This document shows, in pieces, positions 45,342 through 55,818 of a stretch of DNA of 64,000 nucleotides. Where the stretch lies: contig NZ_CP060131.1 of the NCBI RefSeq assembly GCF_014235185.1, forward strand, positions 3,417,501 through 3,481,500. The letters run 5' to 3'. The translations under genes were made by a program, and so were the position numbers. The notes under the pieces are model-generated. The model had not been told where the DNA came from and ran no database searches. It saw only the letters and a program-made list of their open reading frames with translations. The DNA comes from Pseudonocardia petroleophila (GTDB lineage: Bacteria > Actinomycetota > Actinomycetes > Mycobacteriales > Pseudonocardiaceae). How positions within the stretch are numbered: the first letter of the stretch is position 1; each line of letters opens with the position of its first letter.

Positions 45342-46583
45342 ATGCCGTCCCAGATCATTCCCGGCAGCCGTTTCGACCTCCTCCAGCCCGACCTCTACCT
45401 CGACCCGCACGCGCTGCTGCACACGATGCGCGAGCAGGAACCGGTGTACTTCGTCCCGGAGCTCGACTCCTGGATCCTCACCCGCTACGACGACGTCGGG
45501 GCCGCGCTGCGCGACCCCCGCTTCCACGCCGTGGAGGAGCACAAGAAGGTCGAGGCGCTGGCCGCGGACGCCCAGCGCGAGCTGGCCCCGCTGCGCCGGA
45601 TCTTCACCGCGTGGGGCGGGCGCGACGACCCCGCGGCGCACGAGGTGTTCCTGCGGGCGGTGAAGAAGTACTTCACCCCGCGCCGCGTGCTCGACCAGCT
45701 GCCGGTGATCGAACGGGTGATGGACGAGCTGCTCGGCGCCGCACTGGCCCGGGGGCCGGTGGTCGACCTGGTGAACGACGTCGCGCACCCGCTGGCGATG
45801 TCGGTGGTGTGCGAGCTGCTCGGCATCCCGCGCGGCGACGTCGACACGGACCTGATGCTGCGGGCCTCCCAGTCGATCTCCGAGCTGCTCGAGCTGGGGG
45901 AGCCCGACCAGCTGGTCCGGTCGCAGGCCGGGATGCTGGAGATGGGCGAGTTCCTGGCCCCGCACGTCGACACCGCGCGCCGCGGCGCGGGGTCCGGGCT
46001 GCTCGACGTCATGGCCGGGCCGGGCACGACCCTGAGCTACAGCGACGCCGAGGTCGTCTCGCAGGGGATCATGTTCACCGTCGTCGGCTACCACACCACG
46101 GCGAACCTGCTGGCCAACGGCATCCAGCTGCTGTTCGACCACCCCGGGGAGCGGGCCCGGCTGCAGGCCGACCTGTCCCGGATCCCCGCGGCGTTCGACG
46201 AGATGATGCGGTTCCACGGGCCGGTCTCGACGATCCGCCGCATGGTCCTGGAGGACGTGCCGCTGCGCGGGCGGGTGATCCACCGCGGCGACACCGTGAT
46301 GCTCGCGCTGCTCGCCGCCAACCGCGACCCCGCGGTGTTCGCCGACCCGGACGTGTTCGACATCGGCCGCCCGAACGCGCACCGCCACGTCGGGTTCACC
46401 GTGGGGCCCTACAGCTGCATGGGCCAGGCGCTGGCCCGGCTGGAGGGCGAGGTGTTCTTCCGGACGGTGCTCACCCGCTGCCCGGACCTGGCCCCGGCCG
46501 ACCCGGCCCCGGACTGGACCGTGTTCCGGCCGCTCGGCCGGGAGCTGCGCACCCTGCGCGTGCACCCCGGCGGACGGGCGTAG
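45342..46583 (+). CDS. Cytochrome P450 with atypical I-helix
   Basis: 413 residues. Heme ligand C359 in FTVGPYSCMGQALAR. K-helix ExxR in FDEMMRFHGP. The I-helix threonine is kept (T252), but the acidic residue before it is replaced by H251 in VVGYHTTANLL, where most P450s have D or E. ATG 45342 is preferred over GTG 45330, which overlaps the AGGAG site. The next gene starts three bases after this stop codon begins its last base, so they are one transcript. Needs ferredoxin and reductase from elsewhere. Substrate unknown; fatty acid or alkane derivatives are plausible from context. Confidence 0.92.
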   Translation: MPSQIIPGSRFDLLQPDLYLDPHALLHTMREQEPVYFVPELDSWILTRYDDVGAALRDPRFHAVEEHKKVEALAADAQRELAPLRRIFTAWGGRDDPAAHEVFLRAVKKYFTPRRVLDQLPVIERVMDELLGAALARGPVVDLVNDVAHPLAMSVVCELLGIPRGDVDTDLMLRASQSISELLELGEPDQLVRSQAGMLEMGEFLAPHVDTARRGAGSGLLDVMAGPGTTLSYSDAEVVSQGIMFTVVGYHTTANLLANGIQLLFDHPGERARLQADLSRIPAAFDEMMRFHGPVSTIRRMVLEDVPLRGRVIHRGDTVMLALLAANRDPAVFADPDVFDIGRPNAHRHVGFTVGPYSCMGQALARLEGEVFFRTVLTRCPDLAPADPAPDWTVFRPLGRELRTLRVHPGGRA

Positions 46584-46585
46584 CG

Positions 46586-48094
46586 GTGGAGCGGGTACTC
46601 GCCGCCATCGCCGAACGCCGCGCCGGGATCGACGCCCATCCGCTCTACCGCTGGATGGGCGGTGACGAGGCCCCGCTCGAGGAGCGGTTCGTCTTCGCGC
46701 CGCTGTTCGCCAACTTCATCCTCGGCTTCCGGGACATGAACCGCTGGTTCATGCGCTACCCGCGGCCGCGCGACGCCTACGAGGAGGCCATCAACCGGCA
46801 CACCGAGGAGGACGAGACCCACTCCGCGCTGTTCCTGGAGGACTGGGCCGAGCTCGGCCTCGACGAGCACCTGGGCTGGGGCGTCGAGGACACCGTCGCC
46901 TGGTACTACGCGGCGCCGGAGACCGAGGTGTTCCGGCGCTACGCGATGCGGATCCAGCAGATGTGCGTCGAGACGACCGACCCGCTGGTCCGCTACGGGT
47001 TCCTGGAAGCCATCGAGACCTGCGGGCACGTGTTCTTCGGGCACACCGCTCCGCTGGCCGCGGAGCTCGCGGCCCGCACCGGCACCGCGCTGCGCTACTT
47101 CGGGCCCTACCACCTGGACCGGGAGACCGGCGGCCTGATCGACGCCGAGGACCTGTTCGAGTCGGCCGTGCTGACCGACGCGCAGTGCGCGGAGTCGCTG
47201 CGGCTGGTGCACGAGGTCTTCGACATGTTCACCGACAAGAACGACCACCTGCTCGCCTACGCCCGGCGGGTCACCACGAGCCGCACCGTGCCGAGCCCGG
47301 CGGCGGACCTCCGCCGCCGGGCCACCACGGTGGCGGCTCCCGCCCCGGCTCCCGCCCCGGCTCCCGCCCCGGACCCCGTCCCGTCCGAGGGGCACCGCCC
47401 CGTCGCCGACCGGCTCGCCGAGCGGATGGCCGAGCTGCGCGACCACCCGTTCCCGGCCTGGATCTCCGGCGGCGGCGGGTCCGCCGCCGACCGGCTGACG
47501 GCGTTCCTGCCCCTGTGGATCCCGGACATCATGGGCTACGCCGACCTGATGACCTACGCGCTCACCTACCCGGACGCGGCGACGGCGCCGCAGCGGGCGC
47601 TCAACCGCCGGGTGCGCCTGCTCGCCTCGCACCACCGCCTGTTCGCCCGCGACGCCGCGGCCCTGGACCTCGACGGCCGGCTGGCGCTGACCGCGGGGGA
47701 GACGCTGCGCCTGCTCGGGTACGCCCCGCGCACCGACCTGCAGCGCCGCAGCGCGGCCGCGTTCGTCACGGCCGCCTACCGGCACCGGAGCCCGGTGGTG
47801 CGGCACTGGCTGGTGGAGGCGCTGCAGGGCAGCGGGGAGGCGTTCTTCCACCACGGCGGCCTGCTCGCCGGGGAGCTGGAGGCCCGCGACGGGATCCGGC
47901 TCGACTACCTCGCCGACCGCCACCGCCTCGCCCACCCGCGGCTCCCGCCCGACCCGGAGGCCGACGCGGTCGTGTTCACCCGGCTCCCGGTGACGGCGGC
48001 GGAGCGCGACGGCGCGATCCGGGTCGTCGACACCGTCTTCGACCGGCTGCGCGAGCAGTTCGACCAGTCGCTGCGCCTGGTCGGGGCGGCCTGA
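46586..48094 (+). CDS. Two-lobed haem-oxygenase-like di-iron (HDO-type) protein
   Basis: 502 residues in two homologous lobes joined by an (AP)-repeat linker at about 253-265. Lobe 1 has carboxylate/His candidates in NRHTEEDETHSALFLED (E74-D76, E77, H79), EAIETCGHVFFGH (E141, H148) and YHLDRETGG (H176, E180). Lobe 2 aligns: ALNRRVRLLASHHRLF, VEALQGSGEAFFHH and RHRLAHP. It keeps one His in the first and third motif and a Glu in the second, but has lost the acidic cluster, replaced H148 by Glu and E180 by His. So one probably active and one degenerate lobe. GTG 46586 lies two bases after the P450 stop. HDO enzymes include UndA-type decarboxylases; reaction here is unknown. Confidence 0.72.
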   Translation: MERVLAAIAERRAGIDAHPLYRWMGGDEAPLEERFVFAPLFANFILGFRDMNRWFMRYPRPRDAYEEAINRHTEEDETHSALFLEDWAELGLDEHLGWGVEDTVAWYYAAPETEVFRRYAMRIQQMCVETTDPLVRYGFLEAIETCGHVFFGHTAPLAAELAARTGTALRYFGPYHLDRETGGLIDAEDLFESAVLTDAQCAESLRLVHEVFDMFTDKNDHLLAYARRVTTSRTVPSPAADLRRRATTVAAPAPAPAPAPAPDPVPSEGHRPVADRLAERMAELRDHPFPAWISGGGGSAADRLTAFLPLWIPDIMGYADLMTYALTYPDAATAPQRALNRRVRLLASHHRLFARDAAALDLDGRLALTAGETLRLLGYAPRTDLQRRSAAAFVTAAYRHRSPVVRHWLVEALQGSGEAFFHHGGLLAGELEARDGIRLDYLADRHRLAHPRLPPDPEADAVVFTRLPVTAAERDGAIRVVDTVFDRLREQFDQSLRLVGAA

Positions 48095-48095
48095 C

Positions 48096-49631
48096 TCAGG
48101 TCTCCGACAGCGCGGCCGAGAACCCGAGCAGGGGCGTCATCTCCGGGCCGGGCAGCGCCGGGCCCCACAGGAAGCCCTGGCCGAAGCGGCAGCCGAGGGC
48201 GCGCAGCTGCTCGGCCTGCTCGACGGTCTCGATCCCCTCGGCGACGGCCTCCAGCCCGAAGGCGTCGACGATCGCCAGTATCGCCGCGGCGACCCGGTGC
48301 TGCTGCGGGTCGGAGTCGAGCCCGGTGATCAGGGAGCGGTCGATCTTGACGATGTCGAGGAACATCCGGCGCAGGTAGCCGACCGAGGAGTAGCCGGTCC
48401 CGAAGTCGTCGATGGCGACGCCGACCCCGGCGACCCGCAGCTGGTCGAGCGCCGCGATGGTCTCGGCGTCCTCGCCCATCAGCTGGGACTCGGTGACCTC
48501 CAGCGTCAGGTCCGTGGCCGGGACCCCGTGCTCGGCGAGGCACCGCAGGACCCCGTCGGCGAACAGCGGCGTGCGCAGCTCCGCGGGCGAGACGTTGACG
48601 TGCAGCGAGAACCCGGCCGCCCGCGGCGACGTGGCCCGCCACCGCGCGAGCTGCCGCACCGAGGTCCGCAGCACCCAGCGGTCCAGCGCCGTGATCAGGC
48701 CGGTGTCCTCGGCGACGCCGATGAAGTGGGCGGGGGCGAGCAGCCCGCGCTGCGGGTGCTCCCAGCGGACCAGCGCCTCGACCCCGGTCGTGTAGCCCGA
48801 GACCAGGTCGACGATGGGCTGGTAGTGCACGACGAGCTGCCCGTCCGCGATCGCGTGGCGCAGGTCCTCGGCCATGCGCACCCGCGACAGCGCCGCCGCG
48901 TGCATCCCGGGCTCGAAGATCTGGACCGAGCCCCTGGCGCCGTTCTTCGCCGCGTACATCGCGGTGTCGGCGTCGCGCAGCAGGGTGTCGGCGTCCTGGC
49001 CGCGCACCGCGAAGCACACGCCGATGCTCGCGCTCACCCAGCACGAGCGCTCCCCGGCCTGGACGGGCGCCTGCAGCGACGCCCGGATCCGCTCGGCCAT
49101 CGACAGGACCTGCTCGGGGGTGGCGTCCAGGACGACGAGGGCGAACTCGTCGCCGCCGAGGCGGGCGACGGTGTCGGCGTCGCGGACGACCTGCCGCAGC
49201 CGGTGGCCGATCTCGATGAGCAGCAGGTCGCCGACGCTGTGGCCGAAGCTGTCGTTGACCGCCTTGAACCCGTCGAGGTCCAGCAGCAGCACGGCGGGCG
49301 GGGCGGCGCCGCGGTCGGCGCGGGCCATCGCCCGGCCGATCCGGTCGCCGAGCAGCGTCCGGTTCGCGAGCCCGGTCAGCGGGTCGTAGAGCGCGAGCCG
49401 CTCCAGCTGCTGCTGGGCCTGCTCCAGCTGCAGGGTCCGCTCTGTGACGCGGGCCTCGAGGTCGCGGTTGAGCGCCTGCAGCTCCTCGGCCAGCATGTTG
49501 ACCCCGACGATCACCGCGTCGATCTCGTCCGAGGCGGGGGACGGCGTCATCCGGGCCCCCCGGTCGCCCGCCGCCAGCTCGAGGACCAGCTCCACCAGCT
49601 GGTCGAGCCGGCCGTCAGGCGGGGTCGCCAT
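48096..49631 (-). CDS. GGDEF-EAL cyclic-di-GMP protein
   Basis: 511 residues. A coiled-coil-like segment ([19 protein letters not shown]) leads to a diguanylate cyclase with intact [11 protein letters not shown], then an EAL phosphodiesterase with [31 protein letters not shown] and AVAEGIET. Both active sites look complete, so net activity cannot be predicted. No membrane helix is seen. Overlaps the STAS-like gene by 17 bases and converges on the di-iron gene with one base between stops. Confidence 0.93.
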   Translation of the reverse strand: MATPPDGRLDQLVELVLELAAGDRGARMTPSPASDEIDAVIVGVNMLAEELQALNRDLEARVTERTLQLEQAQQQLERLALYDPLTGLANRTLLGDRIGRAMARADRGAAPPAVLLLDLDGFKAVNDSFGHSVGDLLLIEIGHRLRQVVRDADTVARLGGDEFALVVLDATPEQVLSMAERIRASLQAPVQAGERSCWVSASIGVCFAVRGQDADTLLRDADTAMYAAKNGARGSVQIFEPGMHAAALSRVRMAEDLRHAIADGQLVVHYQPIVDLVSGYTTGVEALVRWEHPQRGLLAPAHFIGVAEDTGLITALDRWVLRTSVRQLARWRATSPRAAGFSLHVNVSPAELRTPLFADGVLRCLAEHGVPATDLTLEVTESQLMGEDAETIAALDQLRVAGVGVAIDDFGTGYSSVGYLRRMFLDIVKIDRSLITGLDSDPQQHRVAAAILAIVDAFGLEAVAEGIETVEQAEQLRALGCRFGQGFLWGPALPGPEMTPLLGFSAALSET

Positions 49632-50007
49632 CGTGCAGCCACGCCACCGCGGCCGTCTCGGAGGTGAAGAACCGGGTCGGCACGGGCACCGAGCTCACGC
49701 CCATGGCGAAGTTGGCGAGGACGCGGTCGACCGGGGATCGCCCGAGCAGCGCGATCCGCGACGCCGAGCACCGCCGCCGGAAGGTCATCCGCGCGTCCCG
49801 CGACAGCGTCGCGGTGCCCCGCATGTCCACGAGCAGCGGCCGCTCGCGGTCGGCGTTGGTCATGTCGACGAGCCCCATCGCCTGCTGCGCGAGCCGTCCG
49901 GTGATCTGCAGGCCCTCGGCCCAGCTGAGCCGGACGATGCCCGACGGGTCGACCCGCACCGTCATCACGTGACCCGGATCCGCGGTGCCGCTCACCATCT
50001 CGGTCAC
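49615..50007 (-). CDS. STAS-like protein coupled to the GGDEF-EAL gene
   Basis: 130 residues of SpoIIAA/STAS-like alpha-beta pattern: [57 protein letters not shown] and a closing [14 protein letters not shown]. Translation is coupled to the downstream c-di-GMP gene, suggesting it modulates or senses for it. GTG 50007. Function inferred only from context. Confidence 0.75.
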   Translation of the reverse strand: MTEMVSGTADPGHVMTVRVDPSGIVRLSWAEGLQITGRLAQQAMGLVDMTNADRERPLLVDMRGTATLSRDARMTFRRRCSASRIALLGRSPVDRVLANFAMGVSSVPVPTRFFTSETAAVAWLHDGDPA

Positions 50008-50223
50008 GGTGCGGACCCCCCTCGGGTGTCGTACGGGTGCGCGGACGGGCGTCGCGACTCCCTCTGGCCATCGGGCCTGACCCCGAGGACGTTATCCGGC
50101 CGACGACGGCATCACCTGTTCGAGCCGTGCTCACGGCCGGTCCGGGCCGCCGTGAGGACCTCCTCACCGGGCGGCGCCGGCGTTCGTCACGTGCCGGCAA
50201 CACGCGCTTCCTACGGTGCACCG

Positions 50224-53200
50224 GTGACCGACCCGGAACCGGACAGCGTCAGATCGGTCTGCTCCTACTGCGGCGTCGGGTGCGGGATGGTGCTGCAGAT
50301 CGGCCGCGACGCCGCCGGGGTGCGGCGCGTCGAGCGGGTCACCGGCGACCGGGAGCACCCCGCCAACCGCGGCCGGCTGTGCACCAAGGGCGCCACCCTC
50401 GCCGAGACGGTCGACGTGCCCGGACGGCTGCGCACCGCGCTCGTCCGCCCCGCCCGCGGCGCGGAGCCCGAGCCCACCCCCGTCGACGACGCGATCGCCA
50501 CCACCGCGCGGCGGCTGCGCGCGGTCCTCGACGAGCACGGCCCCGACGCGCTGGCCCTCTACGTCTCGGGCCAGATGACGCTGGAGGCCCAGTACCTGGC
50601 CACCAAGCTGGCCAAGGGGTTCTGGCGGACCACCTGGATCGAGTCGAACTCGCGGCTGTGCATGGCCAGCGCGGGCGCCGGCTACGCGCAGTCGCTCGGC
50701 TCCGACGGCCCGCCCGGCTCCTACGACGACCTCGACCACGCCGACGTCTTCCTCGTCACCGGCGCCAACATGGCCGACTGCCACCCGGTCCTGTTCCTGC
50801 GCCTGATGGACCGGGTCCGGGCGGGCGCGAAGCTGATCGTCGTCGACCCGCGGCGCACGGCGACCGCCGCCAAGGCCGACCTGTTCCTGCAGATCCGGCC
50901 GGGCACCGACCTCGCCCTGCTCAACGGCCTGCTGCACCTGATCGTCGAGAACGGGCACGTCGACGCCGGGTTCGTCGCCTCCTGCACCGACGGGTGGGAG
51001 GCGATGGGGGAGCTCCTCGCCGACTACCCGCCGTCGACGGTCGCGCGGATCACCGGCCTCGCCGAGGACGACCTGCGCACCGCGGCCCGCTGGATCGGCG
51101 AGGCCGGCGAGTGGATGAGCTGCTGGACGATGGGGCTCAACCAGAGCACCCACGGCGTGTGGAACACCAACGCGCTGTGCAACCTGCACCTGGCGACCGG
51201 GGCGATCTGCCGCCCGGGGTCGGGCCCGTTCTCGCTGACCGGGCAGCCGAACGCCATGGGCGGGCGCGAGATGGGCTACATGGGGCCGGGGCTGCCGGGG
51301 CAGCGCTCGGTGCGCGTGGACGCCGACCGCGCGTTCGTCGAGGACGCCTGGTCGCTGCCGCCCGGCACGCTGCGCGGCGACGTCGGCACCGGCACCGTCG
51401 ACATGTTCGGGCGCATGGCGGCCGGGGAGATCCGGGCCTGCTGGGTGATCTGCACGAACCCGGTCGCGTCGGTCGCGAACCGGGGCTCCGTGGTCGCCGG
51501 GCTGCAGGCCGCGGAGTTCGTCGTCACGCAGGACGCCTACGCCGACACCGAGACCAACGCCCACGCCGACGTCGTGCTGCCCGCGGCGACGTGGGCCGAG
51601 GTCGACGGCGTGATGGTCAACTCGGAGCGGTCGCTCACCCTGCTGCGCCGGGCCGTCGACGCGCCGGGGGAGGCGCTGCCGGACTGGGCGCTGATCGCCC
51701 GGGTGGCCTGCGCGATGGGCTACGCCGACGCGTTCACCTACGCCGACGCCGAGGAGGTGTTCGAGGAGATCCGCCGCTTCGCGAACCCGGCCACCGGCTA
51801 CGACGTCAGCGGCGTCACCCACGAGCGGCTGCGGGCCTCCCCGGTCCAGTGGCCCGCGGGTCCCGGGTCGGCCGACCGGAACCCGATCCGCTACCTCGGC
51901 ACGGGACCGCGCCCGCGGTTCGCCACCCCGTCCGGCCGGGCCGCGTTCCTGCCCCGCCCGCACCTACCGCCCGCCGAGCTCCCCGACGACGACTTCCCGT
52001 TCGTGCTCAACACCGGCCGCGTGCAGCACCAGTGGCACACCCGGACCAGGACCGGCCGGGTCGCCGCGCTGAACCGGCTGGACCCCGGCCCGTTCGTCGA
52101 GATCCACCCCGACGACGCCCGCGGGCTCGGCGTCGCGGACGGCGACGCGGTGGCGCTGGAGTCGCGGCGCGGGCGCGCGGTGCTGCCCGCGGTGGTCACC
52201 GACCGGGTGCGGCCGGGCGGCTGCTTCGCCCCGTTCCACTGGAACGACCTGTTCGGCGCGGACCTGGCCGTCAACGCCGTCACGAACGACGCGGTCGACC
52301 CGGTGTCGCTGCAGCCGGAGTTCAAGGCGTGCGCGGTGTCGCTGGTGCGGGTCGGACCGGCACCCGCCCGGCCCGACACCGCCGCCGGCCCGACGGCCGA
52401 CCTGGTGGCCGCGCTGGGGCTGGCCGACGAGCGGGCGCCGGAGCTCACCGCGTCCGAGCGCCGGTACCTGGCGGGGTTCCTCGCCGGGGTGGGCCCCGCG
52501 CCCGCCTCCGTCCCGGTGCTGCCGCGCGGCGCCCCCCTCGGCCCCGGCACGGCGCTGTGGGTCGACGGGCTGCTCGCCGGGACGTTCTCCCGCGCCCCCG
52601 CCCCCGCCCCGGCCCCCGCCCCGGACACCGACGCCGGGCGTCCGCTGCTGGTGCTGTGGGCGTCGCAGACGGGCCACGCGGAGGGGGTCGCGGCGGTCGT
52701 CGCGGACCGGCTGACCGCGGCCGGGCTCGCGCCGCGGGTGCGGAGCATGGGCGGGTGCGGCCCCGACGACGTGCCCGCGCACGCCGACCTGCTGATCGTC
52801 AGCTCCACGTTCGGCGACGGCGACGCCCCCGACGTCGGCGCGGCGTTCTGGGCGGCGCTCGCCGATCCCGCCCGTGCCCCGTTCGACGACGTCCGGTTCG
52901 CCGTGCTGGCCCTCGGCGACTCCGGCTACAGCGACTTCTGCGGCCACGGCCGCCGCCTCGACACCCGCCTGGGCGAGCTCGGCGGCACCCGGCTGCTGCC
53001 GCGCGTCGACTGCGAGCCCGACGACGACCCGGCCGCGTCGTGGCCCGATCGGGTCCACGCCGCGCTCACCGGCGGGGCCTGCGCCCCGGCCACCGACGCG
53101 GCCCCGCCCGTCGCCCCCGCCCGTCGCCGGACCCCCGCCGCCGAGCCGTCCCGGCTCACCGGCAACCGCCTGCTCAGCCTGCCCGGCTCGGCGAAGGAGG

Positions 53201-54240
53201 TCCGCCGCTTCGGCATCGACATCGGCGACGCGCCCTACGAGGTCGGCGACGCGCTGAGCGTGCGCCCCGCCAACCACCCCGAGCTCGTGGCGGAGTGGCT
53301 CGCGCTGACCGGCCTGCCCGCCGACGCCCCCGTCGACCTCGGCGGGGAGGTGGGGGAGACGCCGTTCGGCGAGGCGCTGCGCCGCCACCTCGACATCACC
53401 CGGATCACCACCGGCCTGCTCGGCTTCGTCGCCGACCGCGCCGCCGACCGCGAGCTCAAGGACCTCACCCGGCAGGGCAACCGCGTCGAGCTCGCGAAGT
53501 GGAGCTGGGACCGGCACGCCGCCGACGTCGTCGCCGAGTACCCGGTGCGGGCCGGCGCGCAGGAGTGGGCCGACGTCCTCGGGCGGCTCGCCCCGCGGCT
53601 GTACTCGATCTCCTCGAGCCCGCTGTCGAGCCCGCGCGAGGTCGGCCTGACGGTCTCGGTGGTGCGCTTCGCCAGCCGCCGCGGCGCGGCGCGGCGCGGG
53701 GTGTGCTCGACGTTCCTCGCCGACACCCCCGGCGAGCACGCGGTCCCGGCGTCGGTCCGGCCGTCACCGGGGTTCCGGCCGCCGGCCGACCCGTCGACGC
53801 CGATGGTCATGGTGGGTCCCGGGACCGGCGTCGCGCCGTTCGTCGGCTTCCTGGAGGAGCGCCGCGCCCGCGGCCACACCGGGCGGAACTGGCTGTTCTT
53901 CGGCGAGCAGCGCCGGGCCACCGACTTCTACTACCGCGACGAGATCGAGGGCCACCGCGCCGACGGCAGCCTGCACCGGCTCGACCTCGCGTTCTCCCGC
54001 GACCAGCGTGCGAAGGTCTACGTGCAGGACCGCATGCGCGAGCACGGCGCCCGGCTGTGGAGCTGGCTGCAGGACGGCGCCCACCTCTACGTCTGCGGCG
54101 ACGCGTCGCGGATGGCGAAGGACGTCGACCGGGCGCTGCGCGACGTCGTGGCCGCCCACGGCGGGCTCGACGAGGAGCGCGCCGGCGCCTACGTCGAGCA
54201 GCTGGCCGCGGAGCGGCGCTACGTGCGCGACGTCTACTGA
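50224..54240 (+). CDS. Assimilatory nitrate reductase fused to flavodoxin/FAD-NADPH reductase
   Basis: 1338 residues. The N-terminal 4Fe-4S site is C13, C16, C20 and C53 ([16 protein letters not shown]). The Mo-bisMGD domains follow, with [17 protein letters not shown] and [19 protein letters not shown], to about residue 700. After a linker comes an (AP)-rich stretch, flavodoxin ([19 protein letters not shown] at about 805, [10 protein letters not shown]), and a sulfite-reductase-type FAD/NADPH module ([12 protein letters not shown] at about 1125, [12 protein letters not shown] at about 1198, [17 protein letters not shown]). The enzyme can thus take electrons from NADPH directly. No nitrite reductase or nitrate transporter is in the window. 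GTG 50224. Confidence 0.93.
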   Translation: MTDPEPDSVRSVCSYCGVGCGMVLQIGRDAAGVRRVERVTGDREHPANRGRLCTKGATLAETVDVPGRLRTALVRPARGAEPEPTPVDDAIATTARRLRAVLDEHGPDALALYVSGQMTLEAQYLATKLAKGFWRTTWIESNSRLCMASAGAGYAQSLGSDGPPGSYDDLDHADVFLVTGANMADCHPVLFLRLMDRVRAGAKLIVVDPRRTATAAKADLFLQIRPGTDLALLNGLLHLIVENGHVDAGFVASCTDGWEAMGELLADYPPSTVARITGLAEDDLRTAARWIGEAGEWMSCWTMGLNQSTHGVWNTNALCNLHLATGAICRPGSGPFSLTGQPNAMGGREMGYMGPGLPGQRSVRVDADRAFVEDAWSLPPGTLRGDVGTGTVDMFGRMAAGEIRACWVICTNPVASVANRGSVVAGLQAAEFVVTQDAYADTETNAHADVVLPAATWAEVDGVMVNSERSLTLLRRAVDAPGEALPDWALIARVACAMGYADAFTYADAEEVFEEIRRFANPATGYDVSGVTHERLRASPVQWPAGPGSADRNPIRYLGTGPRPRFATPSGRAAFLPRPHLPPAELPDDDFPFVLNTGRVQHQWHTRTRTGRVAALNRLDPGPFVEIHPDDARGLGVADGDAVALESRRGRAVLPAVVTDRVRPGGCFAPFHWNDLFGADLAVNAVTNDAVDPVSLQPEFKACAVSLVRVGPAPARPDTAAGPTADLVAALGLADERAPELTASERRYLAGFLAGVGPAPASVPVLPRGAPLGPGTALWVDGLLAGTFSRAPAPAPAPAPDTDAGRPLLVLWASQTGHAEGVAAVVADRLTAAGLAPRVRSMGGCGPDDVPAHADLLIVSSTFGDGDAPDVGAAFWAALADPARAPFDDVRFAVLALGDSGYSDFCGHGRRLDTRLGELGGTRLLPRVDCEPDDDPAASWPDRVHAALTGGACAPATDAAPPVAPARRRTPAAEPSRLTGNRLLSLPGSAKEVRRFGIDIGDAPYEVGDALSVRPANHPELVAEWLALTGLPADAPVDLGGEVGETPFGEALRRHLDITRITTGLLGFVADRAADRELKDLTRQGNRVELAKWSWDRHAADVVAEYPVRAGAQEWADVLGRLAPRLYSISSSPLSSPREVGLTVSVVRFASRRGAARRGVCSTFLADTPGEHAVPASVRPSPGFRPPADPSTPMVMVGPGTGVAPFVGFLEERRARGHTGRNWLFFGEQRRATDFYYRDEIEGHRADGSLHRLDLAFSRDQRAKVYVQDRMREHGARLWSWLQDGAHLYVCGDASRMAKDVDRALRDVVAAHGGLDEERAGAYVEQLAAERRYVRDVY

Positions 54241-54250
54241 CCGCAGGTCG

Positions 54251-54850
54251 TCAGGGGGCGCAGCCGGTGGCGGTGCCGGGCGCGGTGGCGGGGTTGGCGG
54301 CCAGTGCCCGGATGAACTGCTCGAAGCGCGGGTCGTCGGGGGAGTCCAGGGCCAGGCGGTGGTTCCAGGCCTGCAGCGAGATCGGGGCGTCGAGCCCGGG
54401 GTAGGGCGACATCAGCAGGTCGTCGCCGTCGGTCACCCGGTTCGCGGCGAGCGCCTGCACCGTCCCCGGCGCGGTGCGGGCGGGGTCGTAGGTGATCCAC
54501 ACCGCGCCGCGCTCCATGGCCCCGAGCGCCTCGGCGTCGGGGATCGGGTCGGGATGAGCGACGCCGTCGCAGGCCGCGGCCGTCGGCCCGACCGCGCCGC
54601 TCACCGGCGGATCGCCCGGGCCCGGCCCGATCACGATCCCGGGGATCCCGGTGGACGGGTCGGGCTGCTCCGCGGACGGGGTGAACGACGCCAGCTCGCG
54701 CTCGGCGTCGGACGGGATCAGGGTGCCCACCGCGACCGACCCGAACGACACCGCGGCCAGCACCAGGATCAGCGGCCCGCCGTAGCGCGACCACCCGCTC
54801 GCGGGCGGGTCGTCCTCCGGGGAACGGGGCGGATCGCTCGGTCGGGACAC
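54251..54850 (-). CDS. DUF3105 membrane-anchored protein
   Basis: 199 residues. One N-terminal helix (YGGPLILVLAAVSFGSVAVGTL), then the DUF3105 domain with VAHPDPIPDAEALGAMERGAVWITYDP (short: MERGAVWITYDP), LLMSPYPGLDAPISLQAWN and FEQFIRALAANP. The usual histidine pair of the family is partly kept. Unknown function; family often lies near actinobacterial cell-envelope or metal genes. GTG start. Confidence 0.82.
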   Translation of the reverse strand: MSRPSDPPRSPEDDPPASGWSRYGGPLILVLAAVSFGSVAVGTLIPSDAERELASFTPSAEQPDPSTGIPGIVIGPGPGDPPVSGAVGPTAAACDGVAHPDPIPDAEALGAMERGAVWITYDPARTAPGTVQALAANRVTDGDDLLMSPYPGLDAPISLQAWNHRLALDSPDDPRFEQFIRALAANPATAPGTATGCAP

Positions 54851-54902
54851 CGGACCAGGTTCCCACGCCCCCGGTCCCGGCCGGCCGGGGTGACCCGGTC
54901 GG

Positions 54903-55628
54903 TCAGGCCGGGCCGGGCAGCACGCCGGTGGCGACCAGCTGCTCGGCCACCACGACGAGCTTGCGGTTCACCGACTGGGACGCCGCCGAGAGCCGGGCGA
55001 AGGCCGCCTCAGCGGTGATCCGGTGCCGCTCCATGAGGATCCCCTTGGCCTGGCCGATGACGTCGCGGCGGTCCAGCGCCGCCCGCAGCTGCGCCGTGCG
55101 CTGGCTCTCCGCCATCGCGAGCACCGCCTGCGTCGCGAGGACCCGCGCCACCAGCTCCGCGCGCTGGTCGAACGCGCCCGCGGAGGTGGCGTAGAGGCTC
55201 AGGGCCCCGAGGCAGCGGTCGTCGATCTGCAGGGGCAGGCACAGCATGCTCTCCACGCCCAGGCCGCGGGCGCCGCCGCGGAACTCGGGCCAGCGGTGGT
55301 CGGCCGCCATGTCCTCGATGTGCACGACCACCTGCTTGCGCGCCGCCGTCAGGCACGGGCCGTGGCCGAGGTGCCGCTGCAGCTCGTCGAGCTCCAGGGG
55401 GATCGACCCGGCCGTCGCCATCGGGGTGAGGTGCCGGTCGGTGTCGGCGACGATGATGCCGGCGCAGGTCGTTCCGGGGACCGTCGCCACGGCGACGTCG
55501 GTGATCGCGCCGAGGGTGCTCGACACGTCGGCGTGCTCCACGCGCAGACCTCGGGCGATGTGGTCCGCGACCGACCAGATCTCGTCCTGGTCCTGCGGGG
55601 GAGCAAGCATGTCCGGGGATGTGCTCAT
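54903..55628 (-). CDS. GAF-ANTAR regulator
   Basis: 241 residues. GAF domain (LGAITDVAVATVPGTTCAGI, HLGHGPCLTAARKQVVVHIEDM, ESMLCLPLQIDDRCLGALSL) followed by a classic ANTAR domain with RRDVIGQAKGILMERHRITAEAAFARL. Second such protein here. ATG 55628 with GAGGAG upstream. Probably binds RNA hairpins to prevent termination in response to a ligand or redox signal. Confidence 0.92.
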   Translation of the reverse strand: MSTSPDMLAPPQDQDEIWSVADHIARGLRVEHADVSSTLGAITDVAVATVPGTTCAGIIVADTDRHLTPMATAGSIPLELDELQRHLGHGPCLTAARKQVVVHIEDMAADHRWPEFRGGARGLGVESMLCLPLQIDDRCLGALSLYATSAGAFDQRAELVARVLATQAVLAMAESQRTAQLRAALDRRDVIGQAKGILMERHRITAEAAFARLSAASQSVNRKLVVVAEQLVATGVLPGPA

Positions 55629-55818
55629 GGGACTCCTCGTCGCGGCTGACGGTGTGGGGTACCCGCTCGCGGACCCCCTCATGCGCGGCCTGCGGAGGGG
55701 GTCGACCTGTCCTATGGTCGACGCCGGGCCGCTGCCTCAGTGGGCCCTCCGGTGCAGACAGGCGCCTCCCGCACGTCCTCAGTGGAGCCGTCATGTCCCG
55801 ATCACGAGTGTGTCCCCG

